The translations under genes were made by a program, and so were the position numbers. From NCBI RefSeq assembly GCF_002201895.1, contig NZ_CP019436.1, positions 1,054,001-1,118,000 on the forward strand: a stretch of 64,000 nt of DNA. The letters are read 5' to 3'. Below are positions 16,779 through 24,688 of this stretch, in pieces. How positions within the stretch are numbered: the stretch's first letter is position 1; each line of letters starts with the position of its first letter. The notes below the pieces were generated by a model that searched no databases, was not told the DNA's origin, and was given only the letters and a program-made list of their open reading frames with translations. The DNA comes from Methanopyrus sp. SNP6. GTDB taxonomy: Archaea; JAADCQ01; Methanopyri; Methanopyrales; Methanopyraceae.

Positions 16779-18146
16779 CTACCCCCAAATGCACCGGGCT
16801 ACGTCCGTGAACGTCACTATCCGAGACACGACCACCCCGTGGCGTCTCAACTGCTTCACCATAGAAGGTACGAGATTCACCTCGCGATCGACCTCGGCTC
16901 CCAGTTCGACCCGGTAGACGCTCCCCATCTTTTTGACGCCGAGGACTCCAACCACACCGCTTGTAGACTTCAGGGATTCGGTTAAGTCGCGTGGGGAACC
17001 GTACAGGACTCGCAGCTCCAAGATGTACCCGCGAATTTTACGGACCTTCGCTTTGGGAACCCGTGGTTTGATGCCACACTTCGTTTTCACACAGGCCGTT
17101 ACGCGGCCGCCGGTGACGCGGATAGAAACCGCTTCCACTCCCGGAATTCGCGACAGTTCGGCGAGTACTTCCGCTGGGTTCCCGTCCGACACGTCGACTC
17201 GATAGTAATCGTGTTTCGATGCCATCCCTAACGTGGAGCGTAGCAGTTCCGCTACTGGGAGATGGGGCACGAGCATGCCGAGTAGGCATAACGATACCGC
17301 CAGTATGCCCCTTCGAGTGATCCTGTCGGTTGTGGATGGGAGCAGAGAGGATAGGAAAACCGTCCAGAGGTACGTCAACGTATGATACGTCGGTAGGTAG
17401 AACAGGACTTGGCGGAACGCGTCCAGACCTCCTAACACCCCGAGCGAGGTTATCGGTGGAGCGACGGTTCTGATCCTCGAAGCTAAGAATATCGACAGAC
17501 CCACGACGGACGGGTTTGCCAACGGTCCGCCGTCCAAGCACCCGAAGCAGAGCAGGAACCCCGCAATCGACAAGATGACGGCTTTTTCGGTCCGGTCGGA
17601 TCGTAAAGGCACTATCCACGCTAGTACTACGTAAGCTATCGCCAGCAAGGCGAATACTGGAAGTGGTACCCACGGTGGTAGCACGGACGACAGGGGTATG
17701 CCGCAGTGGAATTCGATTTTAGGTTCTCCAAATATTGCCGAAATCAGCGTTCCGAGACACGCCTTCACGGCGTGACAGTGGTAAAGGGAGGACGTCTCTG
17801 GGCGCTCCGTTAGCGTGACTATACAGGTGCCTAAGCCCGGGCTGAACCCGGCTTCATACGTCATCAGTATCTGGAGCACCGGAGGCACCGCTAGGATGGC
17901 CACTATCAGCGCGTACGTCACCCAAGTATCGATCTTCGGGAGGGGTATCCGTGAACGGTACGGGAGTACGAGGAAAAGCAGGCCGAGGTGTAGGAGAAAC
18001 ATGACGTCCTTAGCTTCAGTTGACCCTAATATTACTGGGTAGAGCGCATCGTGCACCCTCCATTTGACCTCGGAGTCGGAGATCAGGACTACGGCGGCCA
18101 GTGTCAAACATGCGGCCGATAATAAAATCGGCCCACGGATTCTCAC
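16779..18146 (-). CDS. Polytopic membrane protein with C-terminal duplicated soluble domains
   Basis: Unrecognised family. The first 300 residues hold about eight transmembrane helices with signature pieces GSTEAKDVMFLLHLGLLFL and SLYHCHAVKACLGTL. The remaining 150 residues are soluble and contain two small ferredoxin-like alpha/beta units (RVDVSDGNPAEVLAELSRIPGVEAV, then ELRVLYGSPRDLTESLKSTSG). The locus at 18200-19668 is a paralogue encoded as two separate frames. It ends 5 bp before the metG start and may be cotranscribed with it. Cysteine/histidine residues in the conserved helices could bind a metal or cofactor; function unknown. Confidence 0.72.
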   Translation of the reverse strand: MRIRGPILLSAACLTLAAVVLISDSEVKWRVHDALYPVILGSTEAKDVMFLLHLGLLFLVLPYRSRIPLPKIDTWVTYALIVAILAVPPVLQILMTYEAGFSPGLGTCIVTLTERPETSSLYHCHAVKACLGTLISAIFGEPKIEFHCGIPLSSVLPPWVPLPVFALLAIAYVVLAWIVPLRSDRTEKAVILSIAGFLLCFGCLDGGPLANPSVVGLSIFLASRIRTVAPPITSLGVLGGLDAFRQVLFYLPTYHTLTYLWTVFLSSLLPSTTDRITRRGILAVSLCLLGMLVPHLPVAELLRSTLGMASKHDYYRVDVSDGNPAEVLAELSRIPGVEAVSIRVTGGRVTACVKTKCGIKPRVPKAKVRKIRGYILELRVLYGSPRDLTESLKSTSGVVGVLGVKKMGSVYRVELGAEVDREVNLVPSMVKQLRRHGVVVSRIVTFTDVARCIWG

Positions 18147-18199
18147 CGTTGGTTTGCCCGTTATTCCGTCTTTCCCTACCGCCTATTAACGTTCCCCGG

Positions 18200-18823
18200 T
18201 CATAGAACGTATCCCCACTTTACCGGCGTCACGTTGGCGATCCCCACAGGCTTTAGACCGGCTATCTTCAGTGCGCCAGTAATCGAGTAAGCCACCGGGT
18301 ACTCCTTCTCTAACGAGGCGACTTCGAATACGTACACCGAACCTCGGCGTTCCACTTTGAATACTGCGAGAATCGTCGGAGCACTCGCCACTTTGCGTGC
18401 AGCTACACTCGCCGGGATCTTCGGATCCTCCGTGGCAACTTCAACCACATAAGCGTTCACGGAGTTCAAGAATACTGCCGGTGCTTTTCCGAGACCCTCT
18501 TTCCTTAACGCCTGACTCAGTTCTTGCGTTAAATCGTACTTCGACACCGGAGTGGGCGCCTTCACTATGATATACGCGTCACACGATGAAGGCGCTGTTC
18601 TAACTCCTCCCACCCTGATCACATAAGGACACTTAAGCAGTGCCCGTTTAACCTCCTCGGGCTTCACCGACCCCTTGACGTTTGTAATCGCCACGTGATA
18701 ACACCCGACTCTGGCTCCCTTTGAAGAGATCGACCACTGGTAAGCTATCACTCCCATCAACGCACCGATAGAGGCCGCCGAAATGAGTAGGACGGCTACG
18801 ATTTTAGTCCTCAACACTACCAC
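18200..18823 (-). CDS. C-terminal half of split membrane paralogue
   Basis: About 207 residues: one transmembrane helix (KIVAVLLISAASIGALMGVIA) and a soluble part with repeated alpha/beta units (CYHVAITNVKGSVKPEEVKRAL; AYVVEVATEDPKIPASVAARKV). It corresponds to the C-terminal part of the intact paralogue at 16779-18146. GTG at 18821-18823 has GGAGG 5 nt upstream, so independent translation is possible. It overlaps the upstream frame by 7 bp. Adding a single G to the G4 run at the junction would fuse the two frames into one reading frame like the paralogue. Confidence 0.68.
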   Translation of the reverse strand: MVVLRTKIVAVLLISAASIGALMGVIAYQWSISSKGARVGCYHVAITNVKGSVKPEEVKRALLKCPYVIRVGGVRTAPSSCDAYIIVKAPTPVSKYDLTQELSQALRKEGLGKAPAVFLNSVNAYVVEVATEDPKIPASVAARKVASAPTILAVFKVERRGSVYVFEVASLEKEYPVAYSITGALKIAGLKPVGIANVTPVKWGYVL

Positions 18824-19668
18824 CCCTGCCTCCTTGCGATCGCGGTCATCAGGAAGAGGGCCACCGCCCACACTACGGAGTATGGTGCTAATGGGGATGT
18901 TAGGTACCAAACTACACGAATCGTCGCCTGAAGGAGCATCGGTGTCAGGCCGATGAGGACGGCGATGACCACGTATCGTCGTATGGGAAGCGGTCTTAAC
19001 GTCCACACGATGAGCATTCCTAGTCCGATAACCATCGGTTTACACATGAACCCTCCATCTACTGCTCCGAGCACTACGAGAAATCCTGCCCACGAGAGTA
19101 GTAGCGATTCGACCGCACTCCCGCGCTTGAGGAACACAGCCAATGGTGATAGGATGGCTAAAACCACGTATGATGCGATTACGACGGCGGTGAAGATTGT
19201 GGCGGCCCATGTGGGCATGAACTTAGACAGAACAGACCCATAGTGGTACTTAGTCGGAATCGGACCTATGATGTAGTTCATGATCTTCCCTACACACGCC
19301 TTGAGGGAGTGGGTGTGAACCAGCGAGGAGGTCTCACCGACCGACGATCCTCCGGATACGACGACCAAAGTACCAGCTTTCAGGCCGTACGGGGTGTTGT
19401 ATTGTAGTATCATCTGGGCTAGGTAGGGACTAGTAATGATCAGAAGCGTAATACATAGTATCAGTCTCCTCGAAGCGAGGGTCTCGGTCCATCGACTCGG
19501 CATCGAGGGGAATGACCAAAGCAATAGGCACATCAGCCCGAGATGGGCTAGTAGTATAGCAGGTTTAGCCTCGGTGGATCCCGTTAGAAGTGGGTAGAAG
19601 AACTCCCTAAAGATTCCATCGAGAGGCGTATCGGTCAGAATAAGGGTGGCAGAGATCAAGAGTAACAC
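18817..19668 (-). CDS. N-terminal half of split membrane paralogue
   Basis: A 283-residue polytopic membrane protein with seven or eight hydrophobic helices. It shares GSTEAKPAILLAHLGLMCLLL, the HTHSLKACVGKIMNYIIGP region and a following Lys/His/Gly motif with the protein at 16779-18146, in the same order. Translation stops after AIARRQGW, at the place where the intact paralogue continues with a further helix. Whether this is two cooperating subunits or one frameshifted gene cannot be settled here. The upstream glycosyltransferase-like gene ends 22 bp away on the same strand. Confidence 0.7.
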   Translation of the reverse strand: MLLLISATLILTDTPLDGIFREFFYPLLTGSTEAKPAILLAHLGLMCLLLWSFPSMPSRWTETLASRRLILCITLLIITSPYLAQMILQYNTPYGLKAGTLVVVSGGSSVGETSSLVHTHSLKACVGKIMNYIIGPIPTKYHYGSVLSKFMPTWAATIFTAVVIASYVVLAILSPLAVFLKRGSAVESLLLSWAGFLVVLGAVDGGFMCKPMVIGLGMLIVWTLRPLPIRRYVVIAVLIGLTPMLLQATIRVVWYLTSPLAPYSVVWAVALFLMTAIARRQGW

Positions 19669-19690
19669 GATCGATGCGGCGAAGTAGGGA

Positions 19691-20662
19691 TTACTCGGCT
19701 TTGAAGATCTCTTCGACGATCTCCGCGACGGCGCTTCGCCCCCTTCTTATGAGCCACTCTCCGCGCGGCTTGCTGGCCATTTGGACGGCGTCCTCTGTAC
19801 CGGAGCTTTCGCTTAAGTACATTACCGGTACGCCGGACTCTTCGGCGATCCAGTGACTCAAGTGCGTGGGATGCACTTCCGACACCTTCACGGCCTTCTT
19901 CGCCACCACACAGGCTTCTATCGTGACCCCGAACCCTCCGGTGAACACTACCGTATCGGCTAGCATCATTACTCCGGGTAAATCTACGAATTCCCGAACG
20001 CACTCGAAGCCCTCTGGAGGACTTACCCTGAACGGCACCACCACGGGGTCGTGATCCTCGAGATCGAGGAGCAGTCGTCGAGCTCCTTCCTCCGTGATGT
20101 CGCCACCCAAGCATACCAGTACGCGACCTTCGTATTCTTCCGGTACGGGTCCCGGAATACGACCGGATAGGTGACGATCCGCCAGGTACTGAGCTAACGG
20201 TGCCCCGGAAACCACCTTAGTTTCAACTCCTGCCCGTCGTTCTAGTACTTCCGCCCACCTTTCCGAGAAGGGCACCAGTACGTGTGTCGCCCATCGGACG
20301 GCCTCCACGGGGTTGTACACGTCCATCTCCAAGTGTACTGAAGGGATTCCAAGTATCCGAGACGCTATCAGAGACTTCCTAGCGTCCCCGGTGTTACCGG
20401 ATGAGAGTACCACTGAAGCACGCTCCGACGCCAGAGCCCGTACGGTCCGTATTAAGTCAACGGAGAATCCTATATACCCCAGTAATCCTTGCCTCCTTCG
20501 GGGCTTTCCCAGCCGCTCCGTCTCGATACCTTCCCATTTTAGTACCTCGACACCACGTCCGTGCCCGTAGACTGTTACTTCCCACCCTTCCTCTAGGAGT
20601 CGCTCCCACACCGGGAGGAGGTTCTTGGCCGGAGACGGTTCTACGAGGCTGAAAACTTTCAT
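19691..20662 (-). CDS. GT-B-type glycosyltransferase-like (DUF354/MurG-like) protein
   Basis: About 323 residues with the two Rossmann-like halves of GT-B enzymes. The N-terminus MKVFSLVEPSPAKNLLPVW is followed by GHGRGVEVLKWEG, a mid-domain VLVCLGGDITEEG and the C-terminal donor-site-like FTGGFGVTIEACV region. It resembles UDP-sugar-using DUF354/MurG-like proteins. ATG at 20660-20662 has GGGTGA 4 nt upstream; the longer frame to 20710 overlaps hisB. hisB ends 4 bp upstream, so they form one transcription unit, perhaps by chance rather than function. The donor and acceptor are unknown; cell-wall or lipid glycosylation is plausible. Confidence 0.62.
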   Translation of the reverse strand: MKVFSLVEPSPAKNLLPVWERLLEEGWEVTVYGHGRGVEVLKWEGIETERLGKPRRRQGLLGYIGFSVDLIRTVRALASERASVVLSSGNTGDARKSLIASRILGIPSVHLEMDVYNPVEAVRWATHVLVPFSERWAEVLERRAGVETKVVSGAPLAQYLADRHLSGRIPGPVPEEYEGRVLVCLGGDITEEGARRLLLDLEDHDPVVVPFRVSPPEGFECVREFVDLPGVMMLADTVVFTGGFGVTIEACVVAKKAVKVSEVHPTHLSHWIAEESGVPVMYLSESSGTEDAVQMASKPRGEWLIRRGRSAVAEIVEEIFKAE

Positions 20663-20666
20663 CCGC

Positions 20667-21263
20667 TCACCCGCGTCGGAGTGTTCCTTTAGTTGATGGC
20701 ACCCCGTCATCGACTACTTCCTTCGCTGCGCCGAGCGCGCGGCCTACAGCCTTAAACATGGCTTCGATGGCGTGATGGTCGTTGTCCCACCACCGCACCG
20801 CCACGTGCATGGTTACACCGGCGTGATCGCAGAAGCTCTTCCAGAAGTGTGAGACGTTCTCCGTGGACAATGGGGGACAACCGATTTTATCGCGTCGAGG
20901 TTGATACCCCCTTAGGACGAAGTAGGGCCTCCCGGAGATATCTACGGCACATTCCACCAGCGCTTCATCCATGGGCACCAGCGCCCATGCGATTCGTCGG
21001 ATACCCTCGCGATCTCCGAGTGCTTTGTTCAAAGCTTTACCCAAACATATACCGACGTCCTCGACGGTATGATGATCGTCGACCTCTAGGTCGCCTCGAG
21101 CTTTAATCTCAACATCTATGCGTCCGTGAAAGGCGAACTGGTGCAGGAGGTGGTCGAAAAACGGAAGACCGGTGTCGACCTTGGCGTGACCGGATCCGTC
21201 TAAGTTCACGCTCACCTCAACTTCCGTTTCCTTCGTCGTACGCTTGACATCCGCCGTCCGCAC
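20667..21263 (-). CDS. hisB: Imidazoleglycerol-phosphate dehydratase
   Basis: Sixth step of histidine synthesis: imidazole glycerol phosphate to imidazole acetol phosphate. The 198-residue protein shows the duplicated fold and manganese-binding motifs DHHTVED and DNDHHAIEA, plus FFDHLLHQF and PMDEALVECAVDISGRP. GTG at 21261-21263 has GGGGTG 6 nt upstream; the longer frame to 21368 is not part of the family. Only the dehydratase domain is present, as usual for archaea. Confidence 0.96.
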   Translation of the reverse strand: MRTADVKRTTKETEVEVSVNLDGSGHAKVDTGLPFFDHLLHQFAFHGRIDVEIKARGDLEVDDHHTVEDVGICLGKALNKALGDREGIRRIAWALVPMDEALVECAVDISGRPYFVLRGYQPRRDKIGCPPLSTENVSHFWKSFCDHAGVTMHVAVRWWDNDHHAIEAMFKAVGRALGAAKEVVDDGVPSTKGTLRRG

Positions 21264-21298
21264 CGAGTCCACCCCATTGCAAACGTCGGTCGACGGCA

Positions 21299-21307
21299 GT
21301 AAATAAC
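21299..21307. promoter_or_regulatory. Candidate shared TATA element for divergent hisB and OB-fold genes
   Basis: GTAAATAAC is the sole AT-rich element in the 73-bp divergent spacer. It lies about 36 bp from the hisB GTG and about 30 bp from the ATG at 21337. Because TAAATAA/TTATTTA is AT-rich on both strands, it could seat TBP in either orientation. Inference from position only. Confidence 0.4.
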
Positions 21308-21336
21308 GCGAGTGTACGGCTCGATTTAGGGTCCTC

Positions 21337-21681
21337 ATGGAGAAGACGATCTCCATAGTCTGCATCACCCTAGGTGCCGTGCTACTTTGGATGTCTTCCG
21401 GTACTTCTCATCAGGTGATCGGGGCTAGAGAGTTGCAGTCGACAGATGACGGAACATTAGTAAGGATCAAAGGCGAGGTGATGCAGGTGAAGGCAGTGAG
21501 CGGCGGCGCGGAAGTTGTCATTCTAGACGCGGGGGACGGGACGGTGACTGTGTTCCTCAGTAGGGAGGCCGCAAGTACTTTGGCCCCGAGCCCCGGAGAA
21601 TCGCTGGAAGTGGTAGGAAGAGTGGAAGAATATCGAGGGCGGAAGGAAGTCCGTGTGGATTCGTCAGTACGTGCTCGGTAA
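21337..21681 (+). CDS. Membrane-anchored OB-fold protein
   Basis: 114 residues. An N-terminal hydrophobic segment (TISIVCITLGAVLLWMSSG) is a signal anchor, followed by an OB-fold of the tRNA/nucleic-acid-binding type: GTLVRIKGEVMQVKAV, DAGDGTVTVFLS, LEVVGRVEEYRGRKEVRV. The soluble domain is probably outside the cell. ATG at 21337 is 30 bp from a TATA-like element. The last 29 bp overlap the next gene in another frame. Extracytoplasmic OB-folds often bind sugars, metals or DNA; which applies here is not visible. Confidence 0.72.
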   Translation: MEKTISIVCITLGAVLLWMSSGTSHQVIGARELQSTDDGTLVRIKGEVMQVKAVSGGAEVVILDAGDGTVTVFLSREAASTLAPSPGESLEVVGRVEEYRGRKEVRVDSSVRAR

Positions 21682-22468
21682 GGCTCTCATCGTCGTGATC
21701 ATCGCGACGCTGACGGTTCCGTATTTCGTGTTCTATGGTAAGCCGCGCGGTCCCGGGTACCCTACGGAGCTGTACGGGTATCGGATCGTACTGAAAGATC
21801 CGGCGCTCGCGGTGGTGGACGTGGAACCCAGACGGACCCTGCTGTTCAGGCACACGCTTACGGTGTCCGATGAGGGTTGGTCCGTGTATCCTGTTCTCGA
21901 TATACCTCCACTGATACTCGTGCGCGCGGAGCGCATGGATGCCCTCGAAACGGTTAAGAGGAACCTGTGGGCGGTTGTACTGCAGGAGGGAGCTGGACGT
22001 GTGTTCATGCCCGACGAGTTCGTTGAGGGTGGTGTTCCGGGACTCATCACAGGCATAGCCGGCCAGGCTTGGGCCTGGAAACATCTGAAATGGGCCAGAG
22101 AGTTCGGAGTTATTCACGGGCTACGTCGGTACGCTAAGGAGGTAGGACCCGAGCGCGTTTCTACCGCTATCTTAAAAGAGTATAGGAAGGCACCGTGGCG
22201 GGCGGTCCTAGATTTCTGTTACATGATGAAGAACAGCGAAGTAGGGAGATTCCTACGCTCACGTGGGCTTTCCTTCAGGGATTTCCTCACCAGTAAAGAT
22301 CCGAAACTAGTGGCGGAAGTCCTAGTCGTGTTGGACCTGGGGAGGCTTGACAAGCGAGTAGTTAAGGAAAGAATACGGTACGTGTTGGATGCAAGGGCTT
22401 ACCCCATCCCTAAGCTGGAAGAAAAGATCATGGATAAGGCGGCGCATGAGCTGCTACATCATGGATGA
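21653..22468 (+). CDS. Single-pass membrane protein of unknown function
   Basis: Unrecognised, 271 residues. An N-terminal transmembrane segment (GKALIVVIIATLTVPYFVFY) is followed by a short beta region and a long helical domain (VKRNLWAVVLQEGAGRVF; AWAWKHLKWAREFGVIHGLRRYA). The GTG start lies 29 bp inside the preceding OB-fold gene, so the two are likely translationally coupled and may form one envelope complex. The end overlaps the tfb stop by 10 bp, convergent. Confidence 0.68.
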   Translation: MWIRQYVLGKALIVVIIATLTVPYFVFYGKPRGPGYPTELYGYRIVLKDPALAVVDVEPRRTLLFRHTLTVSDEGWSVYPVLDIPPLILVRAERMDALETVKRNLWAVVLQEGAGRVFMPDEFVEGGVPGLITGIAGQAWAWKHLKWAREFGVIHGLRRYAKEVGPERVSTAILKEYRKAPWRAVLDFCYMMKNSEVGRFLRSRGLSFRDFLTSKDPKLVAEVLVVLDLGRLDKRVVKERIRYVLDARAYPIPKLEEKIMDKAAHELLHHG

Positions 22469-23382
22469 AGCTCGATCCCGAGGGCTTCACAGATCTCCTT
22501 GTATCGGTTTCGGATAGTAACTTCAGTAACTCGAGCAACCTCCGCGATCTCCTTCTGAGTACGTCTCTCTCCCTCAAGAATAGACGCTATGTATAGTGCA
22601 GCCGCGGCTACACCAGCCGGTCCCTTACCCACGGTGATGCCTTTCTCTTTGGCCTTCTCGATAATCTCTTGAGCCTTAGCCTGGACGTTCTCGGAGACCC
22701 CTAACTTTGAGGCGAACCTGGGCAGGTGATCGGAGGGTTCAGCCGGCTTCTGCTTCAGGTTCAGCCGACGTTGCAGTACTCGATAAGCCCGGAGTACCTC
22801 GTTTTCATCCGAGACTCCAAGCGCCTCCGCGATCTCGCGGGCAGTCCGGGGCACGCGAGCTTCTTTGCACGCGGCGAACACCGCAGCTCCCAAAACGCTC
22901 TCTATGCCGCGGCCACGCACGATCCCTTCTTTGTACGCCTTCCTGTATATCGAGGCGGCGAGTTCCCTGACCGACTCGGGTAGCTGGAGCTTGGACGCGA
23001 GATTCTCCAGCTCCAGAAACGCCTGGAAAAAGTTCCTTTCCCTACTTCCAGATACTTTGATACGTGCATCCCAGGTACGGATGCGCCGCATCCGGGGGTT
23101 CTTTTTCCCACCGGAATCGCGCAACTCCCGGTCTATAATCGTGGATATTCCCTTATCCGGTAACCTCAGCTTAACGGGCTCTCCAGTTCGAGACCTCCGT
23201 TGCCTCTGGTCCTGGTTAAAATGCCGCCACTCAGGGCCGGGATCTATCACCGGATCTTCAGTGACCAGTCCGCAGTCCGCGCAGACGTACTCACCCCGCT
23301 CTTCATCGAAAACAATTTCTGCGGAACCACACACCGGACACTCTTCCGTGAGCTTCCCGGGATTCTTTCCAGAAGCAGCCAT
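22459..23382 (-). CDS. tfb: Transcription initiation factor IIB (TFB)
   Basis: Recruited by TBP and contacts BRE DNA and RNA polymerase. The 307-residue protein has an N-terminal zinc ribbon (CPVCGSAEIVFDEERGEYVC, C..C), the B-reader/linker (EWRHFNQDQRQRRSRTG) and two cyclin repeats at about 110-200 and 205-300, the second with a helix-turn-helix (KEIAEVARVTEVTIRNRYKE). It is 15 bp downstream of gar1 on the same strand, a common archaeal neighbour pair. Confidence 0.97.
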   Translation of the reverse strand: MAASGKNPGKLTEECPVCGSAEIVFDEERGEYVCADCGLVTEDPVIDPGPEWRHFNQDQRQRRSRTGEPVKLRLPDKGISTIIDRELRDSGGKKNPRMRRIRTWDARIKVSGSRERNFFQAFLELENLASKLQLPESVRELAASIYRKAYKEGIVRGRGIESVLGAAVFAACKEARVPRTAREIAEALGVSDENEVLRAYRVLQRRLNLKQKPAEPSDHLPRFASKLGVSENVQAKAQEIIEKAKEKGITVGKGPAGVAAAALYIASILEGERRTQKEIAEVARVTEVTIRNRYKEICEALGIELHP

Positions 23383-23397
23383 TCTCGATACACCCCA

Positions 23398-23679
23398 TCA
23401 TCTGCGGCGGCGGGGTCGACCCCGCCGCCTACGGGGAGGCCTCCGCCGCCGTTTAGGTGGTATGAAAAGCTCCTTCCCGACGAACCTCTCGAGGTGGTGT
23501 CGAGACTTATCTCGGACGGCCACGTAGGGCTTATCCGCAGGTCCAAAAACGTCTACAATAACACCTACGCGCTCACGACGGCGAGTTACAACGGGTGCCC
23601 CTAAAGGCGGTACGTGATCGGCCCTCGCGATGAGATTTCCCCTGGGCGTAACGTGGAGGGCGCGCCCCAGCCTGCGCAT
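23398..23679 (-). CDS. gar1: H/ACA RNP protein Gar1
   Basis: A 93-residue RNA-guided pseudouridylation component. It has the Gar1 beta-barrel (RALHVTPRGNLIARADHVPPLGAPVV, GVIVDVFGPADKPYVAV) and a strongly basic Arg-Pro tail (RRRRPPRRRRGRPRRRR). ATG at 23677-23679 has GGAGGTG 6 nt upstream. It is followed closely by tfb. The basic tail is longer and more repetitive than in many archaea and probably contacts RNA. Confidence 0.92.
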   Translation of the reverse strand: MRRLGRALHVTPRGNLIARADHVPPLGAPVVTRRRERVGVIVDVFGPADKPYVAVRDKSRHHLERFVGKELFIPPKRRRRPPRRRRGRPRRRR

Positions 23680-23714
23680 GACGACACCTCCTACACGTTA
23701 CTGCTTAACTCGAA

Positions 23715-23729
23715 GTTTTTATCGTTTTT
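23715..23729 (-). promoter_or_regulatory. Promoter for gar1-tfb
   Basis: On the minus strand this reads as A-rich aaaaacgataaaaac, 36-50 bp upstream of the gar1 ATG and the only AT-rich block in the 80-bp spacer. A start about 25 bp downstream gives a short leader that still contains GGAGGTG. Good position and composition; no experimental support. Confidence 0.5.
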
Positions 23730-23759
23730 GGCACTCTAGAACCCACGACCCAGACTTCA

Positions 23760-24236
23760 TTATCTGTTGGCACATTCCGAGCACACATCGAGTTTCTTGT
23801 TGCCCTTGAACTTCTTCCCACACACCTTACACGTACACTCGTACAGCTTTGCTCGCTTACCTTCGAGCTCGGCTTCCCTCTTGATCCGGCATGTCCTCTC
23901 TAGCTCTCGACGGAGGTAGAACCAGGTATCGCCGAACACGTCCCTACCACGCATTACCACTCTCCTGGCGACCTCGAGTCCATTGTCGTCACTATTATTC
24001 ATAGCACGTACCATTGCACTCAAGAACTGACGCTCTCGATACCTGTAAAGGTCTATAGCGTCGTTGGGGCAGACACGCACGCACTTATCGCAAGCGTCAC
24101 ATGCCTCCAGGTCTGCGATGACCACCTCTTCATCCTTGATTTTCAACACTCCTCTCTCACAAACCTCAACGCAGAGCGCGCAGGAGGCTCCATCACATCT
24201 GGTCCGGTCGATCTCGATACGACGGACTACCTGCAC
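23760..24236 (-). CDS. 2[4Fe-4S] ferredoxin with C-terminal zinc ribbon
   Basis: A 158-residue protein. Residues 1-60 form a bacterial-type ferredoxin domain: the first cluster motif is CDGASCALCVEVC (an extra two residues in the first spacing) and the second is CDACDKCVRVCP. A helical linker follows (REFL.. RQFLSAMVRAMNNSDDN), then a four-cysteine ribbon CTCKVCGKKFKGNKKLDVCSEC, more like a DNA/RNA- or protein-binding Zn finger than a third cluster. GTG at 24234-24236 has GGGGGGGAG 5 nt upstream. The combination suggests an electron carrier docking to a specific partner or a redox-sensing regulator. Confidence 0.78.
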   Translation of the reverse strand: MQVVRRIEIDRTRCDGASCALCVEVCERGVLKIKDEEVVIADLEACDACDKCVRVCPNDAIDLYRYRERQFLSAMVRAMNNSDDNGLEVARRVVMRGRDVFGDTWFYLRRELERTCRIKREAELEGKRAKLYECTCKVCGKKFKGNKKLDVCSECANR

Positions 24237-24241
24237 CTATG

Positions 24242-24257
24242 CTCCCCCCCGGGGAGG
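24242..24257. promoter_or_regulatory. Shared inverted-repeat Shine-Dalgarno element
   Basis: CTCCCCCCCGGGGAGG lies between the ferredoxin GTG (24236, minus) and the TTG at 24265 (plus). Minus-strand reading gives GGGGGGGAG 5 nt before GTG; plus-strand reading gives GGGGAGG 7 nt before TTG. The whole divergent spacer is 28 bp, so each gene's core promoter must lie inside its neighbour's coding sequence or transcripts are near leaderless. Confidence 0.6.
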
Positions 24258-24264
24258 ATCGGAG

Positions 24265-24657
24265 TTGGACATAAGGGTTCGAGAAGATGACGGCGACGTG
24301 ATCTTAGAGTTCTATGCGGAGGACGGCAAGTCGGTCGAAGTTTCAACGCGTGCGTTTTACACGGTAATATACCTGAACCGCCAGGATCCTATCGAGAAGA
24401 CGAAGGAGTTGTTCATTAAGGTCTCGAAGATCCTCGGCGAGGAACAACCCGAGATCTCGGTGCGGCGAGAGGAGTACCCTTCGGGTCACATCCTGAATCC
24501 GTGGGTAGCCAACTCGGAGGGTGCTGACGACGTATGGCCGCTGGTCTTCGAGGTGAAATCGAAGGGTGGAGTAGCGTGGGAGTTCACGTTACTTGTTCCC
24601 GTAAGGTTGGAGGGCCGGCGACTCAGGGAGATACTTTTAAAAGTTTTCAGATCTTGA
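24265..24657 (+). CDS. Small acidic protein of unknown function
   Basis: Unrecognised, 130 residues, alpha/beta with charged strands (DIRVREDDGDVILEFYAEDG; VWPLVFEVKSKGGVAWEFTLLV) and a C-terminal helix. TTG at 24265 has GGGGAGG 7 nt upstream. The frame extends to 24064, but that part overlaps the ferredoxin gene. It diverges from the ferredoxin gene through a shared Shine-Dalgarno palindrome and precedes the HTH-PhoU gene by 31 bp, with a TATA-like block at its own 3' end. Confidence 0.68.
   Translation: MDIRVREDDGDVILEFYAEDGKSVEVSTRAFYTVIYLNRQDPIEKTKELFIKVSKILGEEQPEISVRREEYPSGHILNPWVANSEGADDVWPLVFEVKSKGGVAWEFTLLVPVRLEGRRLREILLKVFRS
24635..24642 (+). promoter_or_regulatory. TATA-like element before the HTH-PhoU operon
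   Basis: TTTTAAAA lies 47-54 bp upstream of the TTG at 24689, inside the last codons of the preceding gene. A start site around 24665 would give a leader carrying the strong GGAGGTGAT ribosome-binding site (24675-24683). This is the best candidate promoter for the three-gene unit 24689-26601. Confidence 0.5.
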
Positions 24658-24688
24658 TCGCCCGATCTCCCGCGGAGGTGATATCATC

